DNA of 13,751 nucleotides, taken from contig DAISXU010000054.1 of assembly GCA_036825655.1 (NCBI GenBank), positions 1 through 13,751 on the forward strand, written 5' to 3'. Positions 1 through 8,000 of the stretch are shown here, one piece after another. Within the stretch, counting starts at the first letter, position 1. Every line of letters starts with the position of its first letter. The notes under the pieces are model-generated. The model did no database searches. It saw only the letters and a program-made list of their open reading frames with translations, and had not been told where the DNA came from. Source of the stretch: JALQTD01 sp036825655. Lineage in GTDB: Bacteria; Bacteroidota; Bacteroidia; Flavobacteriales_D; Sanyastnellaceae. The position numbers and the translations under genes are program-made.

Positions 1-47
1 CCATTCCATTCCCCAATTGATAGGAGGGGAGTCCAGGTTATCAAAAC

Positions 48-77
48 AAAAAGGCCACCTGCGAAGGTGGCCTTTTT
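48..77. terminator. Bidirectional hairpin terminator after the lipoprotein gene
   Basis: A perfect 13-bp stem (AAAAAGGCCACCT at 48-60, its complement at 65-77) closes a GCGA loop. The stem begins with five A and ends with five T, so it gives a U-tract on either strand. It lies 21 nt past the stop codon of the minus-strand lipoprotein gene and probably ends the receptor-lipoprotein transcript. It could also stop a plus-strand transcript arriving from the left. Positions 1-47 hold no gene I can support. Confidence 0.9.
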
Positions 78-98
78 GCTTTGCTTTTATCCGGTTGT

Positions 99-1094
99 TT
101 AGTCGGCGATTTGTTCAAATCGGAGCAGGTAAGAGTAATCGTAGAGGTCCTCTCCTGAATACTCTCGGAATTGATAGGCTTGGAAGTCGTCAAGTTCCAA
201 TTCAAGAATCTTCCAATAGATATTAAGCAACTTCGTTTCCTCGGGATAGGCGATGGTCAAATCCAAATCTTGGTTGTCGCTGATCCATTCCAAAATTTGA
301 GAATCCATTGTGCTGTTTGCGAAAATTCCAATGAACAAATCAGCTTGGATGCCAAATTCACTTTCGAGCAAAGGCTCTAGGTTTGGATCGTCCCATCCCG
401 TCACAAGGGGCTCAACTTGCTCAAACGTCACGAATATGCCATAAATGTCTTCCATCCCTTGAGCAATGCCATCCGTATCCTCAGCAGACTCGATGACACC
501 GTCGTTGATGAAGTCCTCCACGAAATTCATGACATTCAGCGTTACATCATCACCAACTTCGTATCCACCCCAAGTTCCCCCCGTAAGGGTCCACTGCGTG
601 TAGGACGACATGAGTTGAATGGCATAGGGACGAGTGGATTCGGTGATGTCTGCGTACGTCCCAGCTGAGAAAAATACTGTGTCCAATTCAAGCAATGGTG
701 CAACCCAAGCCTCCACTTCGGAGGAGTGATCGACGCTGTCTGCATCCCAGAAGAAGGGGCCGAGCGTCTTGTTGCTCACCACGTTCAATTGAAGCACGCT
801 GTTGTCCTCATTGAACAAGTAGTCTCCTTCATAAACCAAATCTTCGCCCAGGTTCGTGACCGTGACGGTCGCGTCATCGCGGAAGGTCATTTCGAGTTGC
901 AGGTTATTTGAACCGAACAATTCAGTAACATTCCCATCAGATTCTGCTCCAACTTCTTGCACACGCACGGATGTCCAAGTGCCTAGGATGCGTTTTTCCG
1001 GTGAACGGAGGTGAAACAGTGATCCGTTCTGCTCGTACTTTGTACAGGAGCCCAGTGCTGCCACGGCAGCCATTAACAAAAAGGTCTTGCGCAT
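99..1094 (-). CDS. Lipoprotein with lipocalin-like N-terminal region, partner of the upstream TonB receptor
   Basis: Protein of 331 residues. I start it at the ATG at 1094, not at an in-frame ATG 72 nt upstream, because this start gives a compact type II signal peptide (MRKTFLLMAAVAALGSC) with lipobox LGSC and lipidated Cys17. It also clears the preceding receptor gene by 10 nt. After the signal, residues about 35-110 have the GTW...F+DDATVTV...YEGDY pattern of Bacteroidetes lipocalin-like lipoproteins (seen, family by recognition). The rest is acidic, rich in Asp, Glu and aromatic residues, with no motif I know. It should be anchored in the outer membrane. It lies directly behind the TonB-dependent receptor and ahead of a strong terminator, so the two are very likely co-transcribed. 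It may be a surface or periplasmic accessory to that receptor (inference). Ligand unknown. Confidence 0.85.
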   Translation of the reverse strand: MRKTFLLMAAVAALGSCTKYEQNGSLFHLRSPEKRILGTWTSVRVQEVGAESDGNVTELFGSNNLQLEMTFRDDATVTVTNLGEDLVYEGDYLFNEDNSVLQLNVVSNKTLGPFFWDADSVDHSSEVEAWVAPLLELDTVFFSAGTYADITESTRPYAIQLMSSYTQWTLTGGTWGGYEVGDDVTLNVMNFVEDFINDGVIESAEDTDGIAQGMEDIYGIFVTFEQVEPLVTGWDDPNLEPLLESEFGIQADLFIGIFANSTMDSQILEWISDNQDLDLTIAYPEETKLLNIYWKILELELDDFQAYQFREYSGEDLYDYSYLLRFEQIAD

Positions 1095-1104
1095 GATGGA
1101 GAGG

Positions 1105-4100
1105 TTAGATGCGGTAGGAGAGGGTGAGTGCAAAGTTTCGTCCGGCGGTGTTTGCCAACCAGTCATAGTATTCGCCTTGGAACAAGTAAGTCTTCCGGTT
1201 CACTGGGTTGATGAGGTTTCGAGCGCGCAACCGCAAGCCGAAGTGATCGCCAATGTTTTTCGTTAACGTCACGTCCAAGGTTGGTGTAGGTTGCTGGTAG
1301 ATGTCCGGCAAACCGCCAATCGTCGCCAAAACCAGTTTTTCTCCCTGAACATTGAAAGCAATGGACGCATTGAAATCCAACGAATCATTTTGGTAGTTGA
1401 GCATCGCATTCACGATGTAAGGGCTCTGCCCGAACAAAGGACGGGTGTTGGGGTGCATCGGGTCGGTGTTCCGAATCACATTGAGCTCTTCCTCGAAGAT
1501 CACAGCACGAGAGCGAATGAACGTGACGTTGGCCGACAAAGTGAACGGGCTCAAGGACTCGCTCACTGATCCCAGGTTTTTACGTCCTTCAAATTCCAAC
1601 CCTACTACGTTTGCGTAGGGAACGTTGGCCCAAGTGTATTCCGTGTTCACGGCTTCCAAGACAGTGGTTTGTTCGATGGGGTCGGTGAACCGCTTAAAGA
1701 AGACGCTCGCGCTCAATACTTCTCCGAGTGCTGGGTAGTGTTCGATGCGCAAATCGAAGTTGTCAATTTTCGTTTCGTCCAACAATGGATTCCCTTTCAA
1801 TACTTCGAGCGTTTCAAAATCAAAACCTCTGAAGGGCGACTTCTCGCGGAATACAGGGCGGGCGATGCTCCTTCCGTAGGCAAAACGCAGGTTGGTCATC
1901 TTGATGGGGTCCATTTCACCCAATGCGTATGTCAGGTTGAGGCTGGGCATCCAATCGAATTCATTCAAACTACCTTCTAAGCGAGCAGCTTCTTGAGGCG
2001 CGAGGTCGTTCACCAAATCCAATTTTGTTGAACGGATACCCATGTCGGTAGTCTCGATGCGCATGCCAGCATTCATCCGAAATCGATCGGAGAACGTGTG
2101 GTCAATCAAAGCGTATGCCCCTGCGACATTCATGGATCCCGTGTAAGAATTCACCAAATCCGTTAGAAGAATCGTGCTGACGTACTCTCCACCACGTGAA
2201 ATTTGCATGTTCTCGCTTGCGAAATAGGCAGAGATGTCACCGTCGAAGAAGTTGCCATTTTGGGCCATGCCAAAGGTGTTCTCAGCATGCGACAAACGCG
2301 TCCGCACAAAGCTTAAACCCGAAGTGAATTTGCTGGGCCAGTCGCGATCTTGGAACAAGGGACGTGTGTAATGCACCTTGACATCCAGCTTGCTCTCATT
2401 GAGTTCACGGAAATACCGCGTGGGAGAGGGGTAGAGGGCTGTATTGATGCTGTAAACCGTGTCGACGTTTAGAGGAATGTCGTAGCTGTCTACCACGACA
2501 CCTTGGTTAGCAAGTGCCGCAATCGCCGCCTCAGGGTTGTTAGCCCAATCTTCAGGCAAGACACCATCGGACACCATTTCAGCGATGCGGTCGAGAGCGT
2601 CTGCGGTCACATCCGTTCCATCTGATGTGGTAAAGGTGGAAAGCGAATCAATCGGAGTAATTCGCTCTGAGAAGTTGTTGTAAAACACCTTCATGTCAGG
2701 CGTTTCCATGCGTCCTTCTGAATAACTCGCTGTCCATGAAATTTGGCCCTCCGTCGCAGGCAGGTAATGCTCACCGCGGAGTTGGTAGATGTTCAAGCGG
2801 CGCGCTTCGTAGCGTTGAGTGCGCTGTTCCTGCATCTCGTCTGTATCCGATGGGTTGATGCCCACCAAGTAGCGGCTGCTGTTCTGGCCACTGACATTGG
2901 GCATGGCCATAAAGGACACCTTGTTGAATTCGTTCACTTTGTAGGACAAATTCAAAAGCATGTTCCAATACACGGTCTCCGTGCTCTTCTCATCCGAGAA
3001 CTGGCGCAGCAATTGCATTCCATTCGCGCTCTCCAAATTACCAGCGTTGTAACGCGCGTAATCCCCTGAGCTGTAGTACCGAGAATTCATTTTGTACTGC
3101 AGTCCAAAGATGTATCCCAAATCACGTCCAAAGAGCTTTGTTTGGTCTCCAAAACTTAAACTGTGCGTCATGTCGAGCGGAGCTACGCGCCGGGTGTTTT
3201 CCCACGTGTTGGAGAAGCTCTGTCCAATTGCACTGAGTCCTTGGTTTTGGCTGATGCTCAATGGAAGCATTCCATATTGCTCCAAACTGTCTACGCTCAA
3301 TCCCAACTGATTCACAACAGCACCAATGGGGTTTCCCGCGCCGATGCCTGAGCAATCATGGATGCCGAGTGCGTCCAATTCCTCACCGTATCCCATGTGA
3401 ACAAGCCCTTCATAGAAGCAAGGCATATCCATGCTCGGCCACTGGTCTGCTGTCAAGCCATCCACTGCATCTGGAAGAGCCCTCATTCCATCGTCCAAGC
3501 CCAACCAATCGGTGCTCGAACGCTGTGAGCTAATCATCGACTGGAAAGTTGTTTGCGTGTTGAAACCCAAGGTGGTGCTGTAATTGAATAGAAAGGTTTC
3601 TGGGAAATCCTTGGTTACTACGTTCAAATAAGCACCAGACCAATCTCCAGGAAGGTTCGAAGTGGCTGTTTTCACAACGACGAGGTTGTCTACCAAGGTC
3701 GTCGGGAAAATGTCCATTTCAATGGTGTTCCTTCTTGGGTTGATGCTGGGAACTTCCGCGCCATTCAATGTGGTTTTGATGTAGCGGTCCGACAAACCTC
3801 GTACGAAGACAAAGTTTCCTACCGTCGAAACCCCTGGAATTCGGCGCATCGCACTGGCCGCATCGCTGTCTCCTGTCTGGCGGATTTGCTGGCTGGAGAT
3901 GTAGTCAATGCTCGCGGCGTTTTTCTTACGGATGTTCTCCATGTAGACGTCGCGGGACCGATCCACCCGCGCCACCACTTCCGCGGCTTGCTCAATGACG
4001 AATGTTTCAACTTGGAGGTTGAAGTTGATGATTTGTACTTCATCACCCACCACTGTCACAACCTCTGTGACTGGAATGTAGCCCATGAAGCTACCGACTA

Positions 4101-4317
4101 CCTCATAAGTGCCTGGGGCCAATCCTTCAAGACTGTACCGGCCATCCAGGTCAGCCATGGCGCCTTTGTAAGGATTCCGAATGACCACGTTTGCGCCAAT
4201 GAGGGCCTCTCCAGTGCTCCCGTCCGCGATCACTCCTCGCAACGTTCCTTGGCTGTAAACACTTGAAAGGCAGCCAAATAAAACTCCTATGAGGAAAACA
4301 GTAATGCGTTTGTTCAT
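1105..4317 (-). CDS. TonB-dependent outer-membrane receptor with carboxypeptidase-regulatory-like N-terminal domain
   Basis: Protein of 1070 residues. I chose the ATG at 4317 over one 21 nt upstream because it gives a clean signal peptide (MNKRITVFLIGV..., cleavage likely after SVYS, before Gln23). Residues about 24-102 form a CarboxypepD_reg-like beta-sandwich (GVIADGSTGEALIGANVVI; YSLEGLAPGTYEV). Residues about 125-240 are the plug, with the motifs VRGLSDRY (172-179), TTLNGAEVP and NLVVVKTATSNLPGDWSG. The remainder is a 22-stranded-type barrel ending in LTLSYRI. It lacks the SusC signature and has no SusD beside it, so it is a stand-alone type of TonB receptor that imports a substrate across the outer membrane using TonB-ExbBD energy. 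The substrate cannot be read from the sequence. I recall this subfamily often near beta-helix surface proteins of the kind encoded at the right end of this window. It is transcribed with the lipoprotein gene 10 nt downstream. Confidence 0.93.
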   Translation of the reverse strand: MNKRITVFLIGVLFGCLSSVYSQGTLRGVIADGSTGEALIGANVVIRNPYKGAMADLDGRYSLEGLAPGTYEVVGSFMGYIPVTEVVTVVGDEVQIINFNLQVETFVIEQAAEVVARVDRSRDVYMENIRKKNAASIDYISSQQIRQTGDSDAASAMRRIPGVSTVGNFVFVRGLSDRYIKTTLNGAEVPSINPRRNTIEMDIFPTTLVDNLVVVKTATSNLPGDWSGAYLNVVTKDFPETFLFNYSTTLGFNTQTTFQSMISSQRSSTDWLGLDDGMRALPDAVDGLTADQWPSMDMPCFYEGLVHMGYGEELDALGIHDCSGIGAGNPIGAVVNQLGLSVDSLEQYGMLPLSISQNQGLSAIGQSFSNTWENTRRVAPLDMTHSLSFGDQTKLFGRDLGYIFGLQYKMNSRYYSSGDYARYNAGNLESANGMQLLRQFSDEKSTETVYWNMLLNLSYKVNEFNKVSFMAMPNVSGQNSSRYLVGINPSDTDEMQEQRTQRYEARRLNIYQLRGEHYLPATEGQISWTASYSEGRMETPDMKVFYNNFSERITPIDSLSTFTTSDGTDVTADALDRIAEMVSDGVLPEDWANNPEAAIAALANQGVVVDSYDIPLNVDTVYSINTALYPSPTRYFRELNESKLDVKVHYTRPLFQDRDWPSKFTSGLSFVRTRLSHAENTFGMAQNGNFFDGDISAYFASENMQISRGGEYVSTILLTDLVNSYTGSMNVAGAYALIDHTFSDRFRMNAGMRIETTDMGIRSTKLDLVNDLAPQEAARLEGSLNEFDWMPSLNLTYALGEMDPIKMTNLRFAYGRSIARPVFREKSPFRGFDFETLEVLKGNPLLDETKIDNFDLRIEHYPALGEVLSASVFFKRFTDPIEQTTVLEAVNTEYTWANVPYANVVGLEFEGRKNLGSVSESLSPFTLSANVTFIRSRAVIFEEELNVIRNTDPMHPNTRPLFGQSPYIVNAMLNYQNDSLDFNASIAFNVQGEKLVLATIGGLPDIYQQPTPTLDVTLTKNIGDHFGLRLRARNLINPVNRKTYLFQGEYYDWLANTAGRNFALTLSYRI

Positions 4318-4332
4318 GGCGTTAATTTCTGA

Positions 4333-4349
4333 GCACAAAGGTTTTGTGC
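4333..4349. promoter_or_regulatory. Perfect inverted repeat upstream of the TonB receptor gene
   Basis: GCACAAA-GGT-TTTGTGC is a perfect 7-bp dyad with a 3-bp spacer, 15 nt before the receptor start. Read on the minus strand it contains AACCTTTG, one base off the Bacteroidetes -7 box TAnnTTTG. A dimeric regulator bound here would block RNA polymerase. The divergently encoded MarR protein is a possible ligand (inference). No TTG -33 box lies at the usual 17-23 nt spacing. Confidence 0.4.
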
Positions 4350-4364
4350 ACTAGCCACTTTCAT

Positions 4365-4381
4365 GTTATCAAAAAGTTATC
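4365..4381. promoter_or_regulatory. Tandem 6-bp direct repeat with 11-bp period, possible activator box
   Basis: GTTATC at 4365-4370 is repeated exactly at 4376-4381, separated by AAAAA, so the period is one helical turn. On the minus strand it reads GATAAC-N5-GATAAC, about 48-64 nt before the receptor start codon and roughly where a -33 box would sit. Tandem 11-bp repeats are the layout bound by OmpR/PhoB-type regulators. It could be an activator site compensating for the poor receptor promoter (inference). Confidence 0.3.
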
Positions 4382-4383
4382 GC

Positions 4384-4412
4384 ATTGCAAGTTGGGGGTT
4401 GTTGAATTGCAA
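4384..4412. promoter_or_regulatory. Pair of ATTGCAA elements in the divergent intergenic region
   Basis: ATTGCAA occurs at 4384-4390 and again at 4406-4412, exactly 22 bp apart (two helical turns). Each contains the palindrome TTGCAA. It lies between the divergent receptor and marR-type genes. Spaced TTGCAA-like half-sites are compatible with a MarR-family operator, but no known site is matched. Low confidence. Confidence 0.25.
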
Positions 4413-4472
4413 CCACCGCGTTCCTTTATTGGGAAGAAATCATGGTCATGCCTCGTCGCACGGATCCAGGAG

Positions 4473-4481
4473 TAAATTCGC
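4473..4481 (+). promoter_or_regulatory. Possible -7 box of the MarR-type gene, almost leaderless
   Basis: TAAATTCGC matches the Bacteroidetes -7 consensus TAnnTTTG at all but one position and ends 7 nt before the ATG at 4489. Transcription would begin just before, or at, that start codon. This helps choose 4489 over the next in-frame ATG at 4504. No convincing TTG -33 box is seen at the expected distance, so the promoter would be weak or activator dependent. Confidence 0.35.
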
Positions 4482-4488
4482 CTGCAAC

Positions 4489-5007
4489 ATGTATTTTGGC
4501 AGCATGAAAGCAGCTGATAAAGAAATCCTCTCGGACCTCAGGCGGATCATTCGTTCGGTCAACTTGGAGGCCAAGCGAGTGGAGCGTGAATTTGGGGTAA
4601 GCATACCGCAGTATTTGTGCCTTCAGCACCTCAATGAACAACCTGAATTCACGGCTTCCATGAAGGAGATCAAGGATGTTCTTCAGTTGAATGCGAGCAC
4701 AACAACCGGTATTGTGCAGCGGTTGGAGCGGGGAGGGTACGTTGCGAAATTGCCAAAACGCGATGACAAACGTAAGTCGCTTATAGTTCTTACAGAAAAG
4801 GGTTCTGAAGTCGTTCAGCACAATCCCGAGATCTTGCATGAACGCATGCTGTCGAGGCTGCAAGAATTGAATGAAAGTGATTACCAGGGTTTGCGTGCTG
4901 CATTCCGCACAATCATTGAGTTTCTCGAGATTGAGCGGATTGATGCGGCCCCATTGGTCACCTCAGAGGCTACGTTGCCCAATGCGTCCCCGTCAGGCCA
5001 TGGTTGA
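4489..5007 (+). CDS. MarR-family transcriptional regulator, CosR/EctR-like
   Basis: Protein of 172 residues (167 if the ATG at 4504 is used). The frame is open back to 4363, but the extra 42 residues are unlike MarR proteins, and a normal MarR domain begins at about residue 12. Residues 55-85 form the winged-helix recognition region (MKEIKDVLQLNASTTTGIVQ, RLERGGYV). The wing follows with the conserved RDDKRKSLIVLT (91-102), then a dimerisation helix pair. The N-terminal LRRIIRS...PQYLCLQHL and the C-terminal tail EIERIDAAPLV resemble, from memory, the CosR/EctR group that controls compatible-solute synthesis and uptake. That fits a BCCT carrier gene in the same strand block. It is divergent from the TonB receptor and 74 nt ahead of susC, with no terminator between, so it may read through into susCD. 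It is probably a dimeric repressor. The effector is unknown. Confidence 0.85.
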   Translation: MYFGSMKAADKEILSDLRRIIRSVNLEAKRVEREFGVSIPQYLCLQHLNEQPEFTASMKEIKDVLQLNASTTTGIVQRLERGGYVAKLPKRDDKRKSLIVLTEKGSEVVQHNPEILHERMLSRLQELNESDYQGLRAAFRTIIEFLEIERIDAAPLVTSEATLPNASPSGHG

Positions 5008-5026
5008 AAACCTCCTGGCGGATTAA

Positions 5027-5057
5027 TTGTTTCACTACGAAATAAAACATAGGTTTG
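5027..5057 (+). promoter_or_regulatory. Bacteroidetes-type promoter of the susC-susD operon
   Basis: TTG (5027-5029) is followed after 20 nt by TAGGTTTG (5050-5057), an exact match to the Bacteroidetes primary-sigma -33/-7 architecture (TTG, 17-23 nt, TAnnTTTG). Transcription should start at about 5061-5064, giving a leader of roughly 20 nt before the susC ATG at 5082. Confidence 0.7.
5030..5043. promoter_or_regulatory. Candidate operator inside the susC promoter spacer
   Basis: TTTCACTACGAAAT is an imperfect inverted repeat (TTTCA-CTA-CGAAA) sitting entirely between the -33 and -7 boxes. The same sequence with one change (TTTCGCTACGAAAT) recurs at 9935-9948, at the start of the BCCT gene. 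Its placement suits a repressor. The MarR-type product of the preceding gene is the obvious candidate (inference). Confidence 0.4.
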
Positions 5058-5081
5058 CGCTGGATTTAATACCGCTTACTT

Positions 5082-8000
5082 ATGCTAAATTGTTTTTGGA
5101 GTTTTACCGGTCGAAGGCCATTCCCTGTTGGGAAAATAGCGCTTACGATTCAGCTGTTCTTTTTTATATTATTGTTTAACAATGCATTAGCTCAGGTCTC
5201 TGTTCAGGGTTCTGTTGCGGATGACACCGGGCTTCCTTTACCAGGAGCCAGTGTGATGGTGAAGGGTACCTCTACGGGAACTTCAACCAATGTTGATGGT
5301 AAATTCGTGTTAGAAGTATCGCCTGAGGCCAAGCAACTGGTGGTGAGTTTTGTGGGTTATGCTTCGCAAGTTGCTCCGATTGACGGGAGAGGGAGTTATG
5401 ACTTCATCCTTTCAGGGGTCATTGGATTGGAGAGTGTTGTCATTACGGCTCTCGGTGTTGAGCGAGATGAGAAATCCTTGGGCTATGCCATCCAGCGTTT
5501 GGAAGGTGAGGCGGTTTCACAAGTGCCCAGCACGAATGTTGTGAATGGCCTCAATGGCAAACTGGCAGGCGTAAACATTCAAGGCTCTGCTGCTGGTCCC
5601 ACGGCTTCTGCCAACATCACGATTCGAGGTGAAAACTCATTGTCTGGCGACAATCAAGCCCTGTTCGTAGTCAACGGCATTCCGATAACGAATGGGTTAT
5701 TTAGTTCAGGCGATGGTTTGAATGGCTCAACAACGATTGACTTTGGTAACGCTGCACAAATCATCAATCCGGATGACATTCAGGAGATATCGGTCCTGAA
5801 AGGCCCAGCTGCGGCTGCACTGTATGGCACAAGGGCCGCGAACGGCGTCATTCTCGTGACAACGAAAACTGGTGAAGGCTCCGAAGGGTGGGGAGTTACG
5901 TTGAATTCATCGACCACTTTCAGTGGAATTCTCAAGTTGCCGGATTACCAAGCGGAATATGGGGTTGGTGGCTATGGTCGGTACAGCTACAACGGCGGAT
6001 CAACTTATACGGGAGATTATTACGATGCCTTTGGCGAAAATTGGGGTCCTAGAACCAATGGAGCGAACGTTGTTCAATGGGATTCCAATGGAGAGGCTGT
6101 TCCTTTCAACGCTGCACCTGACAACATTCGTAACTTCTTCCAAACTGGTGTGACGACACGGAACCACGTGGCCATGTCAAATAGCACAGAGGACAGTGAT
6201 TTCAGAGTTGGATACACACATTTGGGCAGCCGAGGTATCGTTCCAAACACCGATTTGACGAGGCATACCCTCAGCATGAGTGCGGGGCAGGACTTTACAA
6301 GCCGCATGCGGCTGAGGACGAATTTCAACTACGTAAGAAGTGCTTCAGATAACGTACCCAACGCCGGATACGATGAGAGTTCTTCGATCATGTACAACTG
6401 GATTTGGTTTCCAAGAAACACACCCATTGCTGACTTGGAGAATTATTGGAAGCCTGGACAAGAAAACGTCCAGCAAGCGAACGTAGAGGAGCTGTGGACA
6501 AACAACCCTTGGTTCGTAGTAAACGAAAACACCAATGCCTTCGAAGCTGATCGGGTATTTGGAAATGTGGCATTGGATTTCGATCTGACAGATAAAATCA
6601 ATGTTCGATACAGATTTGGCGCAGATGTCAACAACGATCAACGCAATTTCCGTCGCGCCATGTCGACAAAATCAGTCCTGCTCGGAAGTTACCGAGAGGA
6701 CAACATGGGGTTTCAAGAAACCAATAGCGAGCTTCTGATTTCTTATGATGGCGTGGATTATGAGAAGGATTTCAACTTCAGTGCCCGAGTCGGTGGAAAC
6801 GTCATGCGCCAGTCGAGCACAACGCTGCGGGCCAATGCGCCTCAGTTGCTGATTCCAGGCATTTACAACCTGGGGAATGCGCGTTCAGGCGTGATCACCG
6901 ATCAATTCACTTACGAGAAGGGAATCAATAGCATTTTTGGCTTGGCGAATTTCAGCTACAAAAACTACCTGTACTTCGATGTCACGGGTCGAAATGACTG
7001 GAGCTCAACATTGCCGACCGCGAACAACAGTTATTTCTATCCGAGCGCTACGTTGAGCGCAATTGTCAGTGATATGCTTGACTTGCCCAGCACGAGCTCG
7101 TTGTCCTTTGCCAAGGTCCGTGCTGCCTATGCGGAAGTCGGAGGAGATACCAATCCGTATCGCATCCGCAACATATACGCCTATGACAATGCTTGGGGGG
7201 AGTATCCAATTGCTGGAGAAAGTGCTCAGCTCAATAACGCCAATTTGCTTCCTGAGCGCACGAATTCATTGGAGTTTGGCTTGGACATGCGTTTCAAAAA
7301 CGGGAAATACGGCATTGACTTGGCTTGGTACAACTTGGTTTCAAGGGATCAGATTGTCACCCTTCCGCTCGCCTCGACATCTGGCTATACGAGCCGTGTT
7401 ATCAACAGTGGAGAGATTCAAAACAAGGGATTAGAATTGGTTGTCCATGCTGCCCTTGTCGAGCGAGAAAATTTGACCTGGACGAGCACATTGAACATCA
7501 CGCGGAACCGCAGTGAAGTTCTGTCATTGCCTGAAGAAATTACCACTTATCAAATGGTTGCTGATGTTTATCCCAACGATGGAGGACAGGATTTGAGCTT
7601 GGAGGCTCAAGTTGGGCTTCCACTTGGCCAAATGGTAGGTCTGGGATTCCAACGGGACGATGCAGGAAACATCATCCACGAGAACGGACTCCCGCTGCTG
7701 ACAGCGGACAAAGTGAGCGCAGGCACTTACCAGCCCGATGCATTGGTTGGTTGGAACAATGATTTTACGATGGGCCGCTTCCAGGTGGGCTTCTTACTTA
7801 CAGGTCAAATTGGCGGACAGATATACAGCAGAACGCACGCATTGACAGCAACAGGAGGTGCGATTACAAATTTGGATGATCCACTGCTTAATCTTTCAAC
7901 ACTTGATGGGCGAGAGGTATACGATGTCAGCTATGATTCCGACGGTACACCATATTACACAGCGGTGGATGAATCCACTTGGGGTGTTGTAGGTCCAGGT

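Noticed and set aside
3886..4266. 126-codon plus-strand open frame opposite the TonB receptor N-terminus
   Set aside because: It is antisense to the conserved regulatory-like and plug domains and has no recognisable domain or promoter.
4264..4317. TonB receptor as a lipoprotein because of LFGC at Cys16
   Set aside because: The receptor family uses ordinary signal peptides. A type I cleavage site (SVYS before Gln23) follows and leads straight into the regulatory-like domain.
4363..4488. N-terminal extension of the MarR gene to the first ATG at 4363
   Set aside because: The 42 extra residues do not resemble MarR proteins, and they would cover the intergenic repeats and the -7-like box at 4473. 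The ATG at 4489 or 4504 gives a normal protein.
4983..5020. Hairpin after the MarR gene (GGTT-GAA-AACC) as a terminator
   Set aside because: Only 4 bp pair cleanly and no T-tract follows. Read-through into susC is more likely.
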